A stretch of 64,000 bases of DNA from assembly GCA_963754445.1 (NCBI GenBank), contig CAVWFT010000002.1:682001-746000 (forward strand). The letters are read 5' to 3'. This stretch comes from Bog-473 sp963754445 (GTDB lineage Bacteria > Actinomycetota > Acidimicrobiia > Acidimicrobiales > RAAP-2). Below the pieces are notes generated by a model. It made no database searches. It was not told where the DNA came from and was given only the letters and a program-made list of their open reading frames with translations. How positions within the stretch are numbered: position 1 is the stretch's first letter; every line of letters starts with the position of its first letter. The translations under genes were made by a program, and so were the position numbers. Shown piece by piece: positions 52,085 to 60,733 of the stretch.

Positions 52085-55023
52085 AGGGCCGACTCGCCAC
52101 GTTCGGCGCTGGCGCCTCCCTCTTTCCACTGGTCGTGCTGTTCTCGATCGAGCTACTGGATCAGGCGACGCAGAGCGCCTTCAACGTCCTCACACCCAAC
52201 GTGCGCGACGCCTTCCACCTCACCAACGCGGGGATCCTCCTGATCGTCGCTATCGCCGGCGCCTCGGCGCTCGCCTGCACCGTGCCGATCGCGTTCCTGG
52301 CCGACCGATCGCCCCGCGTTCCCATCGCGCTGGTGGGCGCGCTCGTCGGCGCCGGTTTCTCGATCGCGCTCGGCCTGGTCGACGGCGTCGTCCTGGCCGC
52401 CATCATGCTGGCGGGCATCTCGATGGGCCAGGCCGTGATCTTCCCGACCCATAATTCCCTTCTCGCCGACTACTACTCGGTCGAAGCCCGACCCCGGGTG
52501 TACTCGGCTCACCGCTCGGGGATCAGCCTGGGGTCCATCGTGGGCGTTCTGCTCGGCGCGGGGCTGGCCGCGGTCTGGTCGTGGCGGGCTCCGTTCTTCT
52601 TCTTCGCCATTCCGGTCGTCGTGGTCGTCGTCATCGGGCTGCGCTTGCGCGAACCCCCCCGCGGGCGCCACGAGCAGCTGCAACTCGAGGAGCAGATGCT
52701 GGCCTCGGATCGGGGTGAGCCCGTGCCGCTCGGTGACGGCGGCGGCGAGGCGCCGATCGAGCCACCGCCGTCCCTCGGGGAGGCCTGGCGAACGGTCTGG
52801 AAGATCGGCGTCCTCCGCCGGATCTTCTTCGCGCTGCCCTTCTTGGCCGCCTCCATCGCGGGCTTCACCTCGTTGGCCTCGCTCCAGTACCAAGAGACGT
52901 TCCATCTCGACGCCGTCCACCGGGCCTACCTCATCGCACCCATCCAGGTCTTCGACCTTCTCGGACTGGCCGTCGGGGCCGTGATCGCCACCCGGCTGGC
53001 CAACCGCGACATCAGCCTGGTCTTTCGCATGCTTGCGGTGGCCTCGGTCATCGCGGCGGGGTTCGCCGTCCTGTTCGCACTCGCCCCGAACGTACCGGTG
53101 GCATTTGTCGGCAACGCGGGCATCGACGCTTCCCTGGCCATTGTCGGTCCGGGCGTGTTGGCCGCCTTGTCCCTGGCCATCCCGGCTCGCGTCCGCTCGG
53201 TCGGGTTCTCCATCGGCGCGCTCTTCGTCTTACCGGGCTTCCTCGTGTTGCCGGTCGTCGGCGCCATCGGTGATGCGATCGGGTTTCGCTACGGGTTGCT
53301 CATCCTCGTTCCCATCTTCATCGTCGGGGGGCTCATCGTCGCCACCGCGGGAGGCCTCGTCGGACGCGACGTCCAGAACGTCTGGACGTCGATGAGAGCC
53401 CGATCACAGATGCTCATCGACCGTCGGGAGGGCAAGCTGCCGTTGCTGGCCGTGCGCAATCTCGAAGTTGGATACGACGGCGTGACCGTCCTGCCCGGTG
53501 TCGACATTGCAGTGGGAGAGGGCGAGATCGTGGCCCTGCTCGGCACGAACGGCGCCGGGAAGTCCACGCTGCTGCGCGCCGTCGGTGGTGTCGTGGAGGC
53601 TGACCACGGCGCCATCGTCTTCGACGGGCGCGACATCACCCATCTGCCGCCCGACGAGATCGCCCGGCTGGGGGTGGCCCAGGTTCCCGGCGGCGAGGGG
53701 ATCTTTCCCAATCTCCGCGTGGAGGACAATCTGCGCGCCGCCGCCTGGCAGGGGCGACGCCGGGGCGAGCACGACGCCGACATGATCGCTGAAGCGCTGG
53801 CGGCATTTCCGACCCTGGCGCCACGTCGCGCCGAGCGAGCCGGGAACCTCTCGGGCGGCCAGCAGCAGATGCTGGCACTCGCCATGGCCACGATCACACG
53901 CCCGAAACTCTTCTTGATCGACGAGCTCTCGCTCGGTCTCTCCCCTCTCGTCGTCGAACAGCTCCTCGTTGCCATCGAAGCCATGCGCCGTGCCGGCACG
54001 TCGATCCTGCTCGTCGAGCAATCGATGAACGTGGCCGTAACGGTGGCCGACCGGGTCTATGTCATGGAGAGCGGTGAGGTCCGCTTCAGCGGCACGTCCG
54101 GAGAGCTGGCCGCCCACCCCGAGGTGCTCTGGTCGATCTACGTGGAGAAGGCGTCGGCGTCGATCGAAGCCCGGGCCGCCCGCGCCGTGCCCGACGAGGG
54201 CGCGCCTCCGGACCTCGAGGTCCGCGGTGTCTCCTTGAACTTTGGTGGCAATGCGGCGCTCTCCGACGTCTCGTTGCAGGCGGGCCATGGCGAGATCGTC
54301 GGGATCATCGGCCCCAACGGAGCCGGCAAGACCACGCTCTTCGACGTCATCTCGGGATTCCTGCATCCCGATGCCGGTGGGATCGAATTGGCGGGGGTCG
54401 ACGTCACCGATCGCAGCGCCGCCACCCGGGCCCGGCTCGGTCTCGGCCGCTCGTTTCAAGATTCGCGCCTGTTCTCCGGGCTCACGGTCCGAGAGGCGTT
54501 GGCCGTGTCGCTCGAGCGCTTCACCGACGTCGGCGATCCGTTCAACGCCGTCCTGCGCCTCCCCGCGCTCGTACGAACCGAGGCCGCCGTCGCTGCCCGG
54601 GTCGAAGAGCTCATGGAGGGGTTCGGGCTCGATCGATTTGCCGACCGCTTGGTCAGCGAGCTCTCGACCGGGTCGCGGCGGCTCGTCGACCTGGCCGGCG
54701 TGGTTGCCTTGCAACCCTCCGTGGTGCTGCTCGACGAGCCCTCCTCGGGTGTGGCCCAACGGGAGGTCGAGGCGATGGTCTCGCTCCTGCGCAACGTGCG
54801 GACGCGGCTCGACGCCACCCTCCTGATCGTGGAGCACGACATCGCCTTCATCGCCGAGCTCGCCGACCGGCTGATCGCCATGGACCGCGGGGGCATCGTG
54901 GCGAGCGGGGCGCCGCGCGCCGTCCTCGAGACGCCCGCGGTGTCCGAGGCCTTTCTCGGCTCCGATCCCCTGACGCTGGCCCGCTCGGGAGCGGTAGGCC
55001 CAAACCGGGAGGGACCGGCATGA
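52081..55023 (+). CDS. MFS transporter - LivF ATPase - LivG ATPase triple fusion
   Basis: This 980-residue protein has three parts. Residues about 1-440 are a twelve-helix MFS protein (VVLFSIELLDQATQSAFNVL, FPTHNSLLADYYSVEARPRV). Residues about 450-690 are a LivF-like ATPase with Walker A GTNGAGKST, LSGGQQQM and FLIDELSLG. Residues about 710-965 are a LivG-like ATPase with GPNGAGKTT, an altered signature LSTGSRRL, and VLLDEPSSGV. The ATG overlaps the LivHM stop, and the stop overlaps the binding-protein ATG, so the set is strictly co-translated. Why an MFS domain is joined to ABC ATPases is unknown. It may anchor the ATPases at the membrane or add a second transport route. Confidence 0.88.
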   Translation: MKGRLATFGAGASLFPLVVLFSIELLDQATQSAFNVLTPNVRDAFHLTNAGILLIVAIAGASALACTVPIAFLADRSPRVPIALVGALVGAGFSIALGLVDGVVLAAIMLAGISMGQAVIFPTHNSLLADYYSVEARPRVYSAHRSGISLGSIVGVLLGAGLAAVWSWRAPFFFFAIPVVVVVVIGLRLREPPRGRHEQLQLEEQMLASDRGEPVPLGDGGGEAPIEPPPSLGEAWRTVWKIGVLRRIFFALPFLAASIAGFTSLASLQYQETFHLDAVHRAYLIAPIQVFDLLGLAVGAVIATRLANRDISLVFRMLAVASVIAAGFAVLFALAPNVPVAFVGNAGIDASLAIVGPGVLAALSLAIPARVRSVGFSIGALFVLPGFLVLPVVGAIGDAIGFRYGLLILVPIFIVGGLIVATAGGLVGRDVQNVWTSMRARSQMLIDRREGKLPLLAVRNLEVGYDGVTVLPGVDIAVGEGEIVALLGTNGAGKSTLLRAVGGVVEADHGAIVFDGRDITHLPPDEIARLGVAQVPGGEGIFPNLRVEDNLRAAAWQGRRRGEHDADMIAEALAAFPTLAPRRAERAGNLSGGQQQMLALAMATITRPKLFLIDELSLGLSPLVVEQLLVAIEAMRRAGTSILLVEQSMNVAVTVADRVYVMESGEVRFSGTSGELAAHPEVLWSIYVEKASASIEARAARAVPDEGAPPDLEVRGVSLNFGGNAALSDVSLQAGHGEIVGIIGPNGAGKTTLFDVISGFLHPDAGGIELAGVDVTDRSAATRARLGLGRSFQDSRLFSGLTVREALAVSLERFTDVGDPFNAVLRLPALVRTEAAVAARVEELMEGFGLDRFADRLVSELSTGSRRLVDLAGVVALQPSVVLLDEPSSGVAQREVEAMVSLLRNVRTRLDATLLIVEHDIAFIAELADRLIAMDRGGIVASGAPRAVLETPAVSEAFLGSDPLTLARSGAVGPNREGPA

Positions 55024-56768
55024 GCACCCCGCGACCCACCGAGCGTCCCTGGCCCCGGGTCAGCACGCTGCGCGTGGCCGGGCCCGTGGTGCTTGTCGTG
55101 GCGGCGTTGATCGCCGCCGGGATCTCGGCCACCGTGCACGAGAACAACGGCGGGGGTTCGGGGATCTCGTCGACCACGATTCCCCGGCAGCAGGTGCGCA
55201 CCCAGGTACCCCTGACCTATGCCGCCGCACTCAAGACAGGGAAGGCCTCGCAGGAGGACTGGGGACCCGAGTGTGACCACAAGACCGGCCGCCTCAGGAT
55301 GCCCTCGGTCTACGCCCCGCCCTGCGTACCCGTGTTCCCCAGCGGAACCAAGAACGGAGGGGCCACCGCGAACGGGGTCACGGGCACCACGATCAATCTC
55401 GTCTACTACCAGGCGGAACCCGGAGGGCTGACCTCCGTCGTGCAGGGCGCCGCCGGAACACCGGCCCAGGGCTTGGCCACCGTCCAGGCCTACGTCGCCA
55501 TGTTCAACCACACATACGAGATGTACGGGCGTCACGTCAATCTCATCCCCTTCACGGCGACGGGCGCCGACGGAGATCCCGTCGCCGCCCACGCCGACGC
55601 CGTCACGGTGGCGCAACAGGATCACACGTTCGCGTCGATCAACGGGCCGGCCGAGACGAGCGCCTACGAAGTGGAACTCGCCCGCCTCCACGTCCTCTGT
55701 CTGGCCTGCGGCGACTCCGCCACCTACGGGCAGATCGAACAGAACGCGCCCTACCAGTGGGCCAATCTGCCCACGGCGGACACGTCGCTGTTCGAGACGA
55801 TCGACTACGTGATCGCCAAGCTGAACGGCAAGGACGCCGTCTGGGCCGGCAGCACCGCCCTGCACACCCGTCGGCGCACGTTCATCGTCGTCAACGAGAC
55901 CTCGGAGCCACCGGCCCCGGGCACGGCAGAACTCACCCAGGTGCTGACCCAGAAGTTACGTGCCGGGCACGTCACGATGGCGACGCCGACGACGCTCAAG
56001 TACACACTCGATCTGACGACTCTGCCTACCCAGGCCGCCACCCTCGCCGAGAAGCTCAAGTCGTCCGGAGCCACCACGGTGATCTTCGCCGGAGACCCCA
56101 TCATGCCCATCTACCTGACCCGGGCCTGCGCCGGAATCGGCTATTTCCCCGAATGGGTCATCACCGGCATCGTGTTGACCGACACCTCGGCCCTGGGCCG
56201 GTACTACACCCAGAGCGAGTGGGCCCATGCGTTCGGTGTCTCGAGCCTGGCCGTGCCCACACCGATCAGTGTCAGCGATGCCGATCGCCTCTATCGCTGG
56301 TGGTACGGCGCCGGCACCCAGCCCGCTTCGGTCGCCGCTCCGGCGATCCTCCCGCCGATTTCGCAGCTCTTCGAGGGGATCCAGCTGGCCGGCCCCGACC
56401 TGACCGCGTCGACGTTCACGACCGGCCTGTTCCGGGCACCGCCCGCCGGCGGGGGCCCGACGTCGGCGCTCACCGCGTACGGGTACCAGGGCGCAGCCCC
56501 CCTGCCCAGCTACTCGTCGCCGGCCGACTACACGTTCATCTGGTACGACGCCACGGCCAAGGGTCCCGACGAAGAGGGCGTGAACGGCACCGGGCTCATC
56601 CGTTTCGTCCACGGCGGCGCCCGCTACAAGGCAGGCACCGTCCCCTCGGGACCCGTGCCGATGTTCTCGGTTCCGGGCTCGGTCACGAGCGACGCCACGC
56701 CTCCCGACCTGGCACCGTCGTACGCCCCCTGGCCGGGCTCGCCTGCCGCCGGCGCGGCGACGTCCTGA
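55020..56768 (+). CDS. Membrane-anchored periplasmic-binding protein (LivJ-type)
   Basis: This is the extracellular substrate receptor of the upstream Liv-type importer. The 582 residues begin with a cytoplasmic segment and one membrane helix (about 20-40), with no lipobox, so it is a signal-anchor rather than a lipoprotein. The mature part is a type 1 periplasmic-binding fold (TINLVYYQAEPGG, LATVQAYVAMFNHTYEMYGR, ASINGPAETSAYEV, SGATTVIFAGDPIMPIYLTRACAG). It is longer than usual LivJ proteins. Cys pairs in LHVLCLACG may form a disulfide. The ATG overlaps the MFS-LivFG stop. Confidence 0.85.
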   Translation: MSTPRPTERPWPRVSTLRVAGPVVLVVAALIAAGISATVHENNGGGSGISSTTIPRQQVRTQVPLTYAAALKTGKASQEDWGPECDHKTGRLRMPSVYAPPCVPVFPSGTKNGGATANGVTGTTINLVYYQAEPGGLTSVVQGAAGTPAQGLATVQAYVAMFNHTYEMYGRHVNLIPFTATGADGDPVAAHADAVTVAQQDHTFASINGPAETSAYEVELARLHVLCLACGDSATYGQIEQNAPYQWANLPTADTSLFETIDYVIAKLNGKDAVWAGSTALHTRRRTFIVVNETSEPPAPGTAELTQVLTQKLRAGHVTMATPTTLKYTLDLTTLPTQAATLAEKLKSSGATTVIFAGDPIMPIYLTRACAGIGYFPEWVITGIVLTDTSALGRYYTQSEWAHAFGVSSLAVPTPISVSDADRLYRWWYGAGTQPASVAAPAILPPISQLFEGIQLAGPDLTASTFTTGLFRAPPAGGGPTSALTAYGYQGAAPLPSYSSPADYTFIWYDATAKGPDEEGVNGTGLIRFVHGGARYKAGTVPSGPVPMFSVPGSVTSDATPPDLAPSYAPWPGSPAAGAATS

Positions 56769-56892
56769 TCGGATCCGTCTCGACCGCTCGTTGGTGGGGT
56801 TAGCACCAGGGCGGGACACCCGTTGGCGGCATTCACATTCCCCACCCCGCTCCGCATGCTGAAGAGGTCCCCGATCAGCCGAGGAGCGCACC

Positions 56893-57831
56893 ATGATCGA
56901 CGTCAAGAGCCTCACCAAGCGTTTCGGCAGCACCCTCGCCGTCACCGACCTCTCGTTCAGGGTGACACCGGGAGTCGTGACCGGCTTCTTGGGACCCAAC
57001 GGCTCGGGCAAGTCGACGACCATGCGCATGATCGTCGGCCTGGACCGGCCCGACGCCGGCCGGGCCACCGTCTGCGGCGTCCCCTATGCCGAGCTGCGCT
57101 GGCCGCTGCGTGAGGTCGGCGCTCTGCTCGATGCGAAGGCCTTCCATCCCGGCCGCAGCGCCCGCAACCACCTCGTCGTCCTGGCCCAGACCAACGACAT
57201 ACCCCTGCGGCGGGTCGACGAGGTCCTCGACGTGGTCGGCCTGACCTCGGTCGCCCACCGCCGGGCCGGAAAGTTCTCCCTCGGCATGGGACAACGGCTC
57301 GGGATCGCCAGCGCGCTCTTGGGCGATCCCGGCGTGCTGCTGTTCGACGAGCCGGGCAACGGTCTCGACCCCGAAGGAATCCGTTGGGTGCGCCACCTCC
57401 TGCGCGACCTGGCCGCCGAGGGTCGTACCGTGCTCGTCTCGAGTCACCTCATCAACGAAATGGCGCTGACGGCGGAGCGGCTCGTCGTGATCGGCCGGGG
57501 CACCCTGATCGCCGAGACCACCGTCGACGAGTTCACCGCCCGCCATCGCTCCGAATCGGTCCGCATCGTGACACCCACGCCGCAACGCTTCGTCACCACC
57601 CTGTCGCGCCTCGGGGCCCGGCCCACCGTCGGCGACGACGGGGCCATCATCGTGGCCGACGTGTCCGCCGCGGACATCGGCGAGCTCGCCGCCCGTTCGT
57701 CGTTGACCCTGCACGAGCTGACCCCCGTCCGGGCCTCGCTCGAGGACGTCTTCATGGAGCTCACCGCGGATGCGGTCCAGTACCAGTCGTCCGCCGGCGC
57801 CCGCCGGACCGAGCCGGTCGCGGCCCGCTGA
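56893..57831 (+). CDS. ABC-2 type transporter ATP-binding protein
   Basis: This 312-residue ATPase partners the permease at 57867. Walker A is GPNGSGKST, the signature is FSLGMGQRLGIASALLG, Walker B is VLLFDEPGNGLDPEG and the switch His is in VSSHLINEM. The C-terminal 80 residues are the extension common to drug and lantibiotic-type ATPases. It starts a four-gene unit: ATPase, permease, histidine kinase, response regulator. That layout is typical of envelope-stress or antibiotic-sensing exporters. Confidence 0.9.
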   Translation: MIDVKSLTKRFGSTLAVTDLSFRVTPGVVTGFLGPNGSGKSTTMRMIVGLDRPDAGRATVCGVPYAELRWPLREVGALLDAKAFHPGRSARNHLVVLAQTNDIPLRRVDEVLDVVGLTSVAHRRAGKFSLGMGQRLGIASALLGDPGVLLFDEPGNGLDPEGIRWVRHLLRDLAAEGRTVLVSSHLINEMALTAERLVVIGRGTLIAETTVDEFTARHRSESVRIVTPTPQRFVTTLSRLGARPTVGDDGAIIVADVSAADIGELAARSSLTLHELTPVRASLEDVFMELTADAVQYQSSAGARRTEPVAAR

Positions 57832-57866
57832 GCCGTCGCCGACCATCCCGCACGAAAGGAACCGTC

Positions 57867-58679
57867 ATGACCGTCACCACAACCCTCCCCGCACCCACTC
57901 GCCTCGCCGGCCCGGACGACCGGGCCGGGCTCGGCCAAGCCGTCCGTGCCGAGTGGACCAAGCTGGTCTCGTTGCGCTCGACCCGATGGGCCCTCCTGAT
58001 CACCCTGGCCGTCTGCGCGCTCGGCACCTTCTTGTCCACCAACGGCGATGCCCACCAGGGCCACGGCTTCTACCGGAACTTCGACCCGACCAATGCCGCG
58101 CTCGGGGGTCTCGCCTTCTCCTCCCTGGTCGTCGCCGTCTTGGCCGTCCTCTGCATGACCGGCGAGTACAGCAGCGGCACCATCCGCTCCTCGCTCGCGG
58201 CCACACCGCGTCGCTCCGTCTTCTACGGTGCCAAGGTGCTGGTGTTCGGACTCTTCTCGGTGGTGTTGGGCTTCGCGTTGTGCGCCCTGTCCTTCTTCGA
58301 GGGCCAGGCCGTCCTCCGAGCCGGCGGCGCCCCCACCGCCAGCATCGGTGATCCGGGCGTGCTCCACGTCCTGGTGCTCTCGAGCCTCTTCTTCGCCCTG
58401 CTCTCGCTGTTCGGGTTCGGCATCGGCGCCGTCATCCGCCACACGGCGGGCGCCATCGCCACCTTCTACGGCGCCACCTTGTTGACCGCACTCATCCTCC
58501 AGAGCGTGCCCGGTCACCCGGCTCGCTACACACCGGTCCAGATCTTCGGGAACTCGGTGGCCGCCGTGGTGCGGATCCCCGATGCGCTCTCGAGTTCGGC
58601 CGGGTTCCTCCTCATGACGCTCTACACGGTCGTCGTGCTGGTGGCCGGTGGAGTCCTCCTCGCCTTGAGGGATGCATGA
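57867..58679 (+). CDS. ABC-2 type permease
   Basis: The 270 residues form about six membrane helices. It begins TRLAGPDDRAGLGQAVRAEWTK, then WALLITLAVCALGTFL, MTGEYSSGTIRSSLAATPRR (the E-x-x-x-GT motif of ABC-2 permeases) and four more helices. It starts at ATG 57867 with AAAGGA six bases upstream. An in-frame upstream extension overlaps the ATPase gene and is not real. It partners the ATPase at 56893. The stop overlaps the kinase start (ATGA). Confidence 0.88.
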   Translation: MTVTTTLPAPTRLAGPDDRAGLGQAVRAEWTKLVSLRSTRWALLITLAVCALGTFLSTNGDAHQGHGFYRNFDPTNAALGGLAFSSLVVAVLAVLCMTGEYSSGTIRSSLAATPRRSVFYGAKVLVFGLFSVVLGFALCALSFFEGQAVLRAGGAPTASIGDPGVLHVLVLSSLFFALLSLFGFGIGAVIRHTAGAIATFYGATLLTALILQSVPGHPARYTPVQIFGNSVAAVVRIPDALSSSAGFLLMTLYTVVVLVAGGVLLALRDA

Positions 58680-60070
58680 TGGCTGCGCAGACCGAGAACG
58701 ACGAAGTGCGCGTACGGCTGCGGGGCAAAGAGATGTCGCTCTCCCTCACCGAGGAGCAAGCCGCGCAAATCCGCCAGCTGGCCCGACGGGTTGTCCGAGA
58801 ACCCTTCACGGCGCGCCCGTGGAGCGAGGTGGCGTATTACCTCGTGTCGGGCGCATTGGCGGGCGCCGGCCTCATCTTCATTGCCGTCACCATGCTCGCC
58901 GGTGCCGTACTCGCCATCACCTTCTTCGGGCTCGCCCTCCTCGCCCTGTCTCTTCGCAGCGCCCGTGGGCTGGGGCGCTGGCAACGCGGCCTCACCGGGT
59001 CCCTCCTCAAGGTGGAGATCGAGGAGCCCGACGCATTCGTCAGTCGGCCGGGCTTCCTCGGCTGGCTGCAGTCGTCGATGCGCGATCGCGTCGCCTGGCG
59101 TGCCGTCGGCTACCACGCCATCAAGGCACCCTGGACCCTCTTCGGGTTGTACGTGGCCTTCAGCTTCTGGTGGGACGCCTTCGCCTGCCTGGCCCATCCG
59201 CTCTTGTGGTCGGGCCGCACCACGCCGCCGGTCTACGGCCCGATGAAGGATCTGTTCGGGCCGGGCTATCTGTCCCTCGGCTCCAGCGGCTTCTTCCACG
59301 GCGTCGCCATCCTCGTCAGCGGCGCCTTCTACCTCCTCGCCGCCCCCTGGGTCATGCGCGGGTTCCTCACGGTCGACCGGCTCATGGCGGGTGCGCTGCT
59401 GGGGCCCGATCCCATGGCCTCGAAGGTGCGCAGCCTCGAGCAGGCCCGCAGCCAGACCATCGATGCCTCCGCCGCCACGCTTCGCCGCATCGAGCGCGAC
59501 CTGCACGACGGCACCCAGGCCCAGCTGGTGGCCTTGGCCATGCGCCTGGGCATGGCCAAGGAAAAGCTGGCCGTCGACGAGGTGGACCTGGCGCGGGTGC
59601 GCGAGCTGGTCGACGAAGCACACCGCGGCGCCAAGGAGGCCATCACCGAGCTCCGGGACATCGCCCGTGGGATCCACCCGCCGGCGCTCGATATCGGGCT
59701 GGGTGGGGCGCTCACCACCCTGGCCTCCCGCAGTGCCGTGCCGACGACGGTGCGCTTCGAGCTGCAGGCCCGCCCCACCCCCGCCATCGAGGCCATCGCC
59801 TACTACTGCGTGGCCGAGCTGCTGGCCAATGTGGCCCAGCACGCCCAGGCCTCGCGAGCCACGGTCTCGTGCGTCCAGCAGGGATCCTGGCTCCGTCTGG
59901 TCGTGCGCGACGACGGCCGGGGTGGCGCCCAGCCCTCCACCATCGGCTCCACCTCGAGCGGCCTCTCCGGCCTGGCCGATCGGGTGCGGACCGTCGACGG
60001 CAACCTGACCATCGTGAGCCCGGTCGGCGGGCCTACCGTGGTCACCCTCGATCTGCCGCTGGTCGTGTGA
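58676..60070 (+). CDS. Sensor histidine kinase, NarL/DesK type
   Basis: This membrane sensor has 464 residues. The sensor part (residues about 50-235) has four membrane helices in two pairs and resembles the 'putative sensor' domain of actinobacterial kinases. The dimerisation domain carries ERDLHDGTQAQLVAL with the phosphoacceptor His277. The ATPase domain has the N-box ELLANVAQHA, DDGRGGA and SGLSGLADRVRTVDG. It probably phosphorylates the response regulator at 60070. Its ATG overlaps the permease stop, and its own stop overlaps the regulator start by one base. Confidence 0.92.
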   Translation: MMAAQTENDEVRVRLRGKEMSLSLTEEQAAQIRQLARRVVREPFTARPWSEVAYYLVSGALAGAGLIFIAVTMLAGAVLAITFFGLALLALSLRSARGLGRWQRGLTGSLLKVEIEEPDAFVSRPGFLGWLQSSMRDRVAWRAVGYHAIKAPWTLFGLYVAFSFWWDAFACLAHPLLWSGRTTPPVYGPMKDLFGPGYLSLGSSGFFHGVAILVSGAFYLLAAPWVMRGFLTVDRLMAGALLGPDPMASKVRSLEQARSQTIDASAATLRRIERDLHDGTQAQLVALAMRLGMAKEKLAVDEVDLARVRELVDEAHRGAKEAITELRDIARGIHPPALDIGLGGALTTLASRSAVPTTVRFELQARPTPAIEAIAYYCVAELLANVAQHAQASRATVSCVQQGSWLRLVVRDDGRGGAQPSTIGSTSSGLSGLADRVRTVDGNLTIVSPVGGPTVVTLDLPLVV

Positions 60071-60726
60071 TGAAGGCCGCCCTCCGCATCGCCATCGCCG
60101 AGGACTCTGCCATCCTGCGCGATGGGCTGGTGCAATTGCTGGTCGACCGGGGGTTCGTCGTCACCGGTGCGGTCGGAGACCCGGCCGCGCTGCGCAGTTC
60201 GGTGGCCCAGAACCCTCCCGACGTGGCGGTCATCGACATCCGGATGCCGCCGACCTTCACCGACGAAGGCCTGCGCCTCGCCCTCGAATTACGTGAGCGG
60301 TACCAGGGTCTGGGCATCCTCCTCTTCTCGCAGTACATCGAGACGCGTTACGCCGCCGATCTCCTGGCCGACGACGCCGCCGGCATCGGCTACCTGCTCA
60401 AGGACCGGGTGGCCGATGTCAGCGACTTCGTCGAGGCGCTCGAGCGGGTGGCCATCGGGGGCACCGCGCTCGATCCCGAAGTCGTGACCCAGCTCATGGG
60501 GGTCACGCGCCGCACGGACACCCTCGCCGCCCTGACGCCGCGCGAGCGCGAGGTGCTGGGCCTCATGGCCGAAGGCCGCTCGAACGGCGCCATCGCCAGT
60601 GCCCTGGTGGTCAGCGAGGGGGCGGTGGAGAAGCACGTGGCCAACATCTTCGCCAAGCTCGACCTCCCCGTGTCGGAGAACGACCACCGCCGGGTCCTGG
60701 CGGTGCTGCGCTTCCTCGAGTCCTGA
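60070..60726 (+). CDS. LuxR/NarL-type response regulator
   Basis: This 218-residue partner of the upstream kinase has a receiver domain with the acidic pair ED (residues 11-12), the phosphoacceptor Asp56 in VIDIRMPP and the Lys of YLLKDRV. A LuxR-type helix-turn-helix follows: LTPREREVLGLMAEGRSNGAIASALVVSEGAVEKHVANIF (about 153-192). It starts at ATG 60070, sharing one base with the kinase stop. The likely target is the ABC operon it belongs to. Confidence 0.95.
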   Translation: MKAALRIAIAEDSAILRDGLVQLLVDRGFVVTGAVGDPAALRSSVAQNPPDVAVIDIRMPPTFTDEGLRLALELRERYQGLGILLFSQYIETRYAADLLADDAAGIGYLLKDRVADVSDFVEALERVAIGGTALDPEVVTQLMGVTRRTDTLAALTPREREVLGLMAEGRSNGAIASALVVSEGAVEKHVANIFAKLDLPVSENDHRRVLAVLRFLES

Positions 60727-60733
60727 CCGTTCC

